From assembly GCF_026240635.1 (NCBI RefSeq), contig NZ_CP110848.1:2448501-2512500 (forward strand): a DNA stretch of 64,000 nt, read 5' to 3'. Source of the stretch: Trichothermofontia sichuanensis B231. Its GTDB lineage: Bacteria; Cyanobacteriota; Cyanobacteriia; B231. Of this stretch, positions 61,849 through 64,000 are shown piece after piece (position 1 is the stretch's first letter; every line of letters begins with the position of its first letter). The notes under the pieces are model-generated. The model worked only from the letters and a program-made list of their open reading frames with translations, ran no database searches and was not told the origin of the DNA. The translations under genes and the position numbers were made by a program.

Positions 61849-63606
61849 CTACATTCGTTCTAGTACCGGAATCCCCAGTAGGGATAACCCTAACTTCAAT
61901 GTGCGGGCTGTCAAGTGACACAAAATCAAGCGGGAAGTCCGCGCCGGTTCCTCAGACTGCAAGACGGGACAGTGTTCAAAAAATTGATTGAATTTCTGGC
62001 TGAGTTCAAATATGTATTGACAAAGACGATTGGGCAATAACTCCTGCTCAACGGCAGCGATCGCGTCCCCCAAATGCAGTAAATGTTTGACCAGCACTAA
62101 TTCGGTTGGTTCCGTCAGTGCGATCGGGTGTCCCTCACCCAAATGCCCAAAATCTACCCCGCCCTTGCGACTAATGCCTTGAATCCGCACATAGGCATAA
62201 AGCAGATAGGGAGCCGTATTCCCCTGCAAGGCCAACATTTTGTCATAACTGAACCGATAATCCTTAGTGCGATTTTGACTCAAATCCGCATACTTAACCG
62301 CACTAATGCCCACCACCTTAGCCACATGCTGCTTAAAAGCCTCCGTTTCAACCCGATCTTCTTCCTGTAACCGTTTTTCCAAATCCGCCCGCGCATGGGC
62401 GATCGCCTCATCCAACAAATCCCGCAACCGCACCGTTTCCCCAGCCCGCGTCCGGAATTTCTTACCCTGATCATCTAAGACCAACCCAAAGGGCACATGG
62501 ATCACCTCCACATCCGCAGGAATCCACCCGGCCCGCCGTGCCACCTGAAACACCTGGGCAAAATGCGTCGCCTGACCCGCATCCGTCACGTAAATTAAGC
62601 GCTTAGCCCCGTCCTTTTCAATGCGATAGCGAATCGCCGCCAAATCCGTCGTAGCGTAGTTATACCCCCCGTCCGACTTCTGCACAATCAAGGGTTGGGG
62701 CTTGCCTTCCTTGTTAGTAAACCCCTCTAAAAACACGCATTTTGCCCCCTGATCCGCCACCAGCAACCCCAGTTTTTCCAAATCAGCCACTACGGCTGGC
62801 AACAGGGGATTATAAAACGACTCCCCTCGCTCCGTCAGGTGAATATCTAGCAAATCATAAATCACCTTAAATTCCCGCCGTGATTGCTCACAAAGAAGTT
62901 GCCATGCCTTCAGGGTTTCCGGATTGCCTGACTGAAGCTTCACCACTTCCTGACGGGCTGCTTCCTGAAACGCCGCGTCTTGGTCAAACCGCTGCTTGGC
63001 CTTGCGGTAAAACGCGACTAGATCGCCCAAATCTAAGGCATCCGAAGTCGTCAGTGCTTGTGGATAGGCTTCCCGCAAATAGGTAATTAACATCCCAAAC
63101 TGCGTTCCCCAATCCCCCACATGGTTGAGCCGCAGAACATCATGGCCTAAAAACTCCAGGGTCCGGGCCAAAGCATCGCCAATAATCGTCGATCGCAGAT
63201 GCCCCACGTGCATTTCCTTGGCAATATTGGGGCTGGAAAAATCCACGATCGTCCGTTTTGGCTGCTGGGTGAGGGGTACCCCTAATCGCGGATCAGCCTG
63301 CAAAGCTTCTAAATAACGCTGTAAATAACTGGGTTTCAGAGTCAGATTAATAAATCCTGGCCCCGCGATCGTCGGCACTTCGCACAGGTCATCTACCTGC
63401 AACTGCTGCACGATTTGCTCCGCGATCGCCCGTGGTGGCTGGCCCAACGTCTTCGCCAACGACATCGCCACATTCGCCTGATAATCCCCAAACTTGGGAT
63501 TACTGGCCGGTGCCAGCAGCGGATCAGTCCCCGCCACCGACTCGCCAAAGGCCGCCACCATTGCCTGGGCAAAGCAAGTCTGTAATTGCGCAAGTGTGGA
63601 CTCCAT
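61849..63606 (-). CDS. argS: Arginyl-tRNA synthetase
   Basis: A 585-residue class I synthetase. The signature [17 protein letters not shown] takes the place of HIGH. The N-terminal ArgS domain ([22 protein letters not shown]) and the C-terminal DALR anticodon-binding domain (RIQGISRK to [12 protein letters not shown]) are present; KMSKS is degenerate, as is frequent in ArgRS. It charges tRNA-Arg. Its ATG overlaps the nadC stop by one base (TAATG). Confidence 0.95.
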   Translation of the reverse strand: MESTLAQLQTCFAQAMVAAFGESVAGTDPLLAPASNPKFGDYQANVAMSLAKTLGQPPRAIAEQIVQQLQVDDLCEVPTIAGPGFINLTLKPSYLQRYLEALQADPRLGVPLTQQPKRTIVDFSSPNIAKEMHVGHLRSTIIGDALARTLEFLGHDVLRLNHVGDWGTQFGMLITYLREAYPQALTTSDALDLGDLVAFYRKAKQRFDQDAAFQEAARQEVVKLQSGNPETLKAWQLLCEQSRREFKVIYDLLDIHLTERGESFYNPLLPAVVADLEKLGLLVADQGAKCVFLEGFTNKEGKPQPLIVQKSDGGYNYATTDLAAIRYRIEKDGAKRLIYVTDAGQATHFAQVFQVARRAGWIPADVEVIHVPFGLVLDDQGKKFRTRAGETVRLRDLLDEAIAHARADLEKRLQEEDRVETEAFKQHVAKVVGISAVKYADLSQNRTKDYRFSYDKMLALQGNTAPYLLYAYVRIQGISRKGGVDFGHLGEGHPIALTEPTELVLVKHLLHLGDAIAAVEQELLPNRLCQYIFELSQKFNQFFEHCPVLQSEEPARTSRLILCHLTARTLKLGLSLLGIPVLERM

Positions 63607-64000
63607 TAGTCAATCCTCATACTGAGATCCAGCCAGTGCGATCGCGTCACGGGCGCACTGCTAGAAATATAGTCCACCCCGGTCATCGCCACCGATCGCA
63701 ACGTCTCTAACGTAATATTCCCAGACGCTTCAATCTTCACCCTCGGATTCGCCTGCCGAATCTGAGCCACCGCCTGCGCCATCATCGGTAGCGTCATATT
63801 GTCCAACATAATGATGTCAGCCCCATACTCAAGCGCCTCAGCGACCTCAGCCAGTGTCGTCGTCTCCACCTCGATCGCCAACGGATAGGGAATGCGATCG
63901 CGCACCTGAGTAATCGCAGGCCCAATCCCCCCCGCCACCGCAATATGGTTATCCTTCAACATCACCGCATCATCTAACCCCAAACGATGGTTCGTCGCCC
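63606..64000 (-). CDS. nadC: Nicotinate-nucleotide pyrophosphorylase, 3' part
   Basis: The visible 130 or so C-terminal residues read [47 protein letters not shown] and [29 protein letters not shown], strong NadC (quinolinate phosphoribosyltransferase) signatures. The enzyme makes nicotinate mononucleotide in NAD synthesis. The 5' part lies past the right edge. It is coupled to argS by a one-base overlap. Confidence 0.93.
   Translation of the reverse strand, partial: ATNHRLGLDDAVMLKDNHIAVAGGIGPAITQVRDRIPYPLAIEVETTTLAEVAEALEYGADIIMLDNMTLPMMAQAVAQIRQANPRVKIEASGNITLETLRSVAMTGVDYISSSAPVTRSHWLDLSMRID

Overview
The window is a 64 kb piece of a cyanobacterial chromosome. The octamer GCGATCGC (HIP1) is scattered through genes on both strands. 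Several genes belong to families I know mainly from cyanobacteria: DUF3038 beside DUF4335, DUF4079, DUF1269, DUF2993, an ethylene-receptor/phytochrome-like hybrid kinase, and pentapeptide-repeat proteins. Many Uma2-type nucleases and short palindromic repeats suggest a repeat-rich, probably filamentous species; I cannot name the genus.

Layout. 0-3.7 kb: envelope glycosyltransferases. 3.6-7.5 kb: a DUF29 gene, a decayed copy of a glycosyltransferase 3' end, and a large hybrid sensor kinase with an ethylene-receptor-like N-terminus. 7.7-28.5 kb: mostly housekeeping and conserved genes (SbcD/Mre11-like nuclease, peptide-type ABC permease, fused mannose-1-phosphate guanylyltransferase/phosphomannomutase, universal stress protein, dienelactone hydrolase, tRNA-CAU, sterol-desaturase-like enzyme, two Uma2 genes with coiled-coil tails, DUF3038/DUF4335, HflX), with short non-autonomous repeats between them. 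28.7-50.9 kb: an accessory region. 51-64 kb: housekeeping again (gltD, gltB, DUF4079, a GT39 transferase, a pentapeptide protein, brnA, argS, nadC).

The accessory region is the most interesting part. On the minus strand it reads like one long defence operon: SNF2 helicase with DUF3883, an AbrB-like protein, HicBA, a DUF1156 DNA methylase, a restriction-type nuclease domain protein, Uma2 proteins, a second PD-(D/E)XK candidate, a PIN toxin module, and a large DUF499 ATPase. This operon is split by about 6.7 kb of opposite-strand, more A/T-rich DNA. That insert lies between two almost identical direct copies of a Uma2 gene (34404-34969 and 41704-42269). It holds a two-component system, an RTX protein and a lipoprotein that share collagen-like Gly-Glu-Arg/Ser triplets, a PKHD-type Fe(II)/2-oxoglutarate oxygenase, a membrane protein built from two homologous halves with four repeated histidines, and a membrane-anchored class III nucleotide cyclase. 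I regard this cassette as the best candidate for an undescribed system: signal-responsive surface proteins with a possible modifying enzyme and redox or metal partner. That function is inference.

Short repeats shape the window. A 107 bp element (three full copies, one truncated) has ends suggesting TA targets. A 112 bp element occurs twice, each copy flanked by a different perfect 8 bp direct repeat. A third, longer palindromic family occurs twice. Other palindromic repeats sit in frame inside the helicase and the methylase; in the methylase two of them bracket a whole inserted DUF559 nuclease-like domain. Small duplications have reshaped several proteins (Uma2 at 32960, BrnA, the sterol-desaturase tail), and the expected hflX start codon reads ATC.
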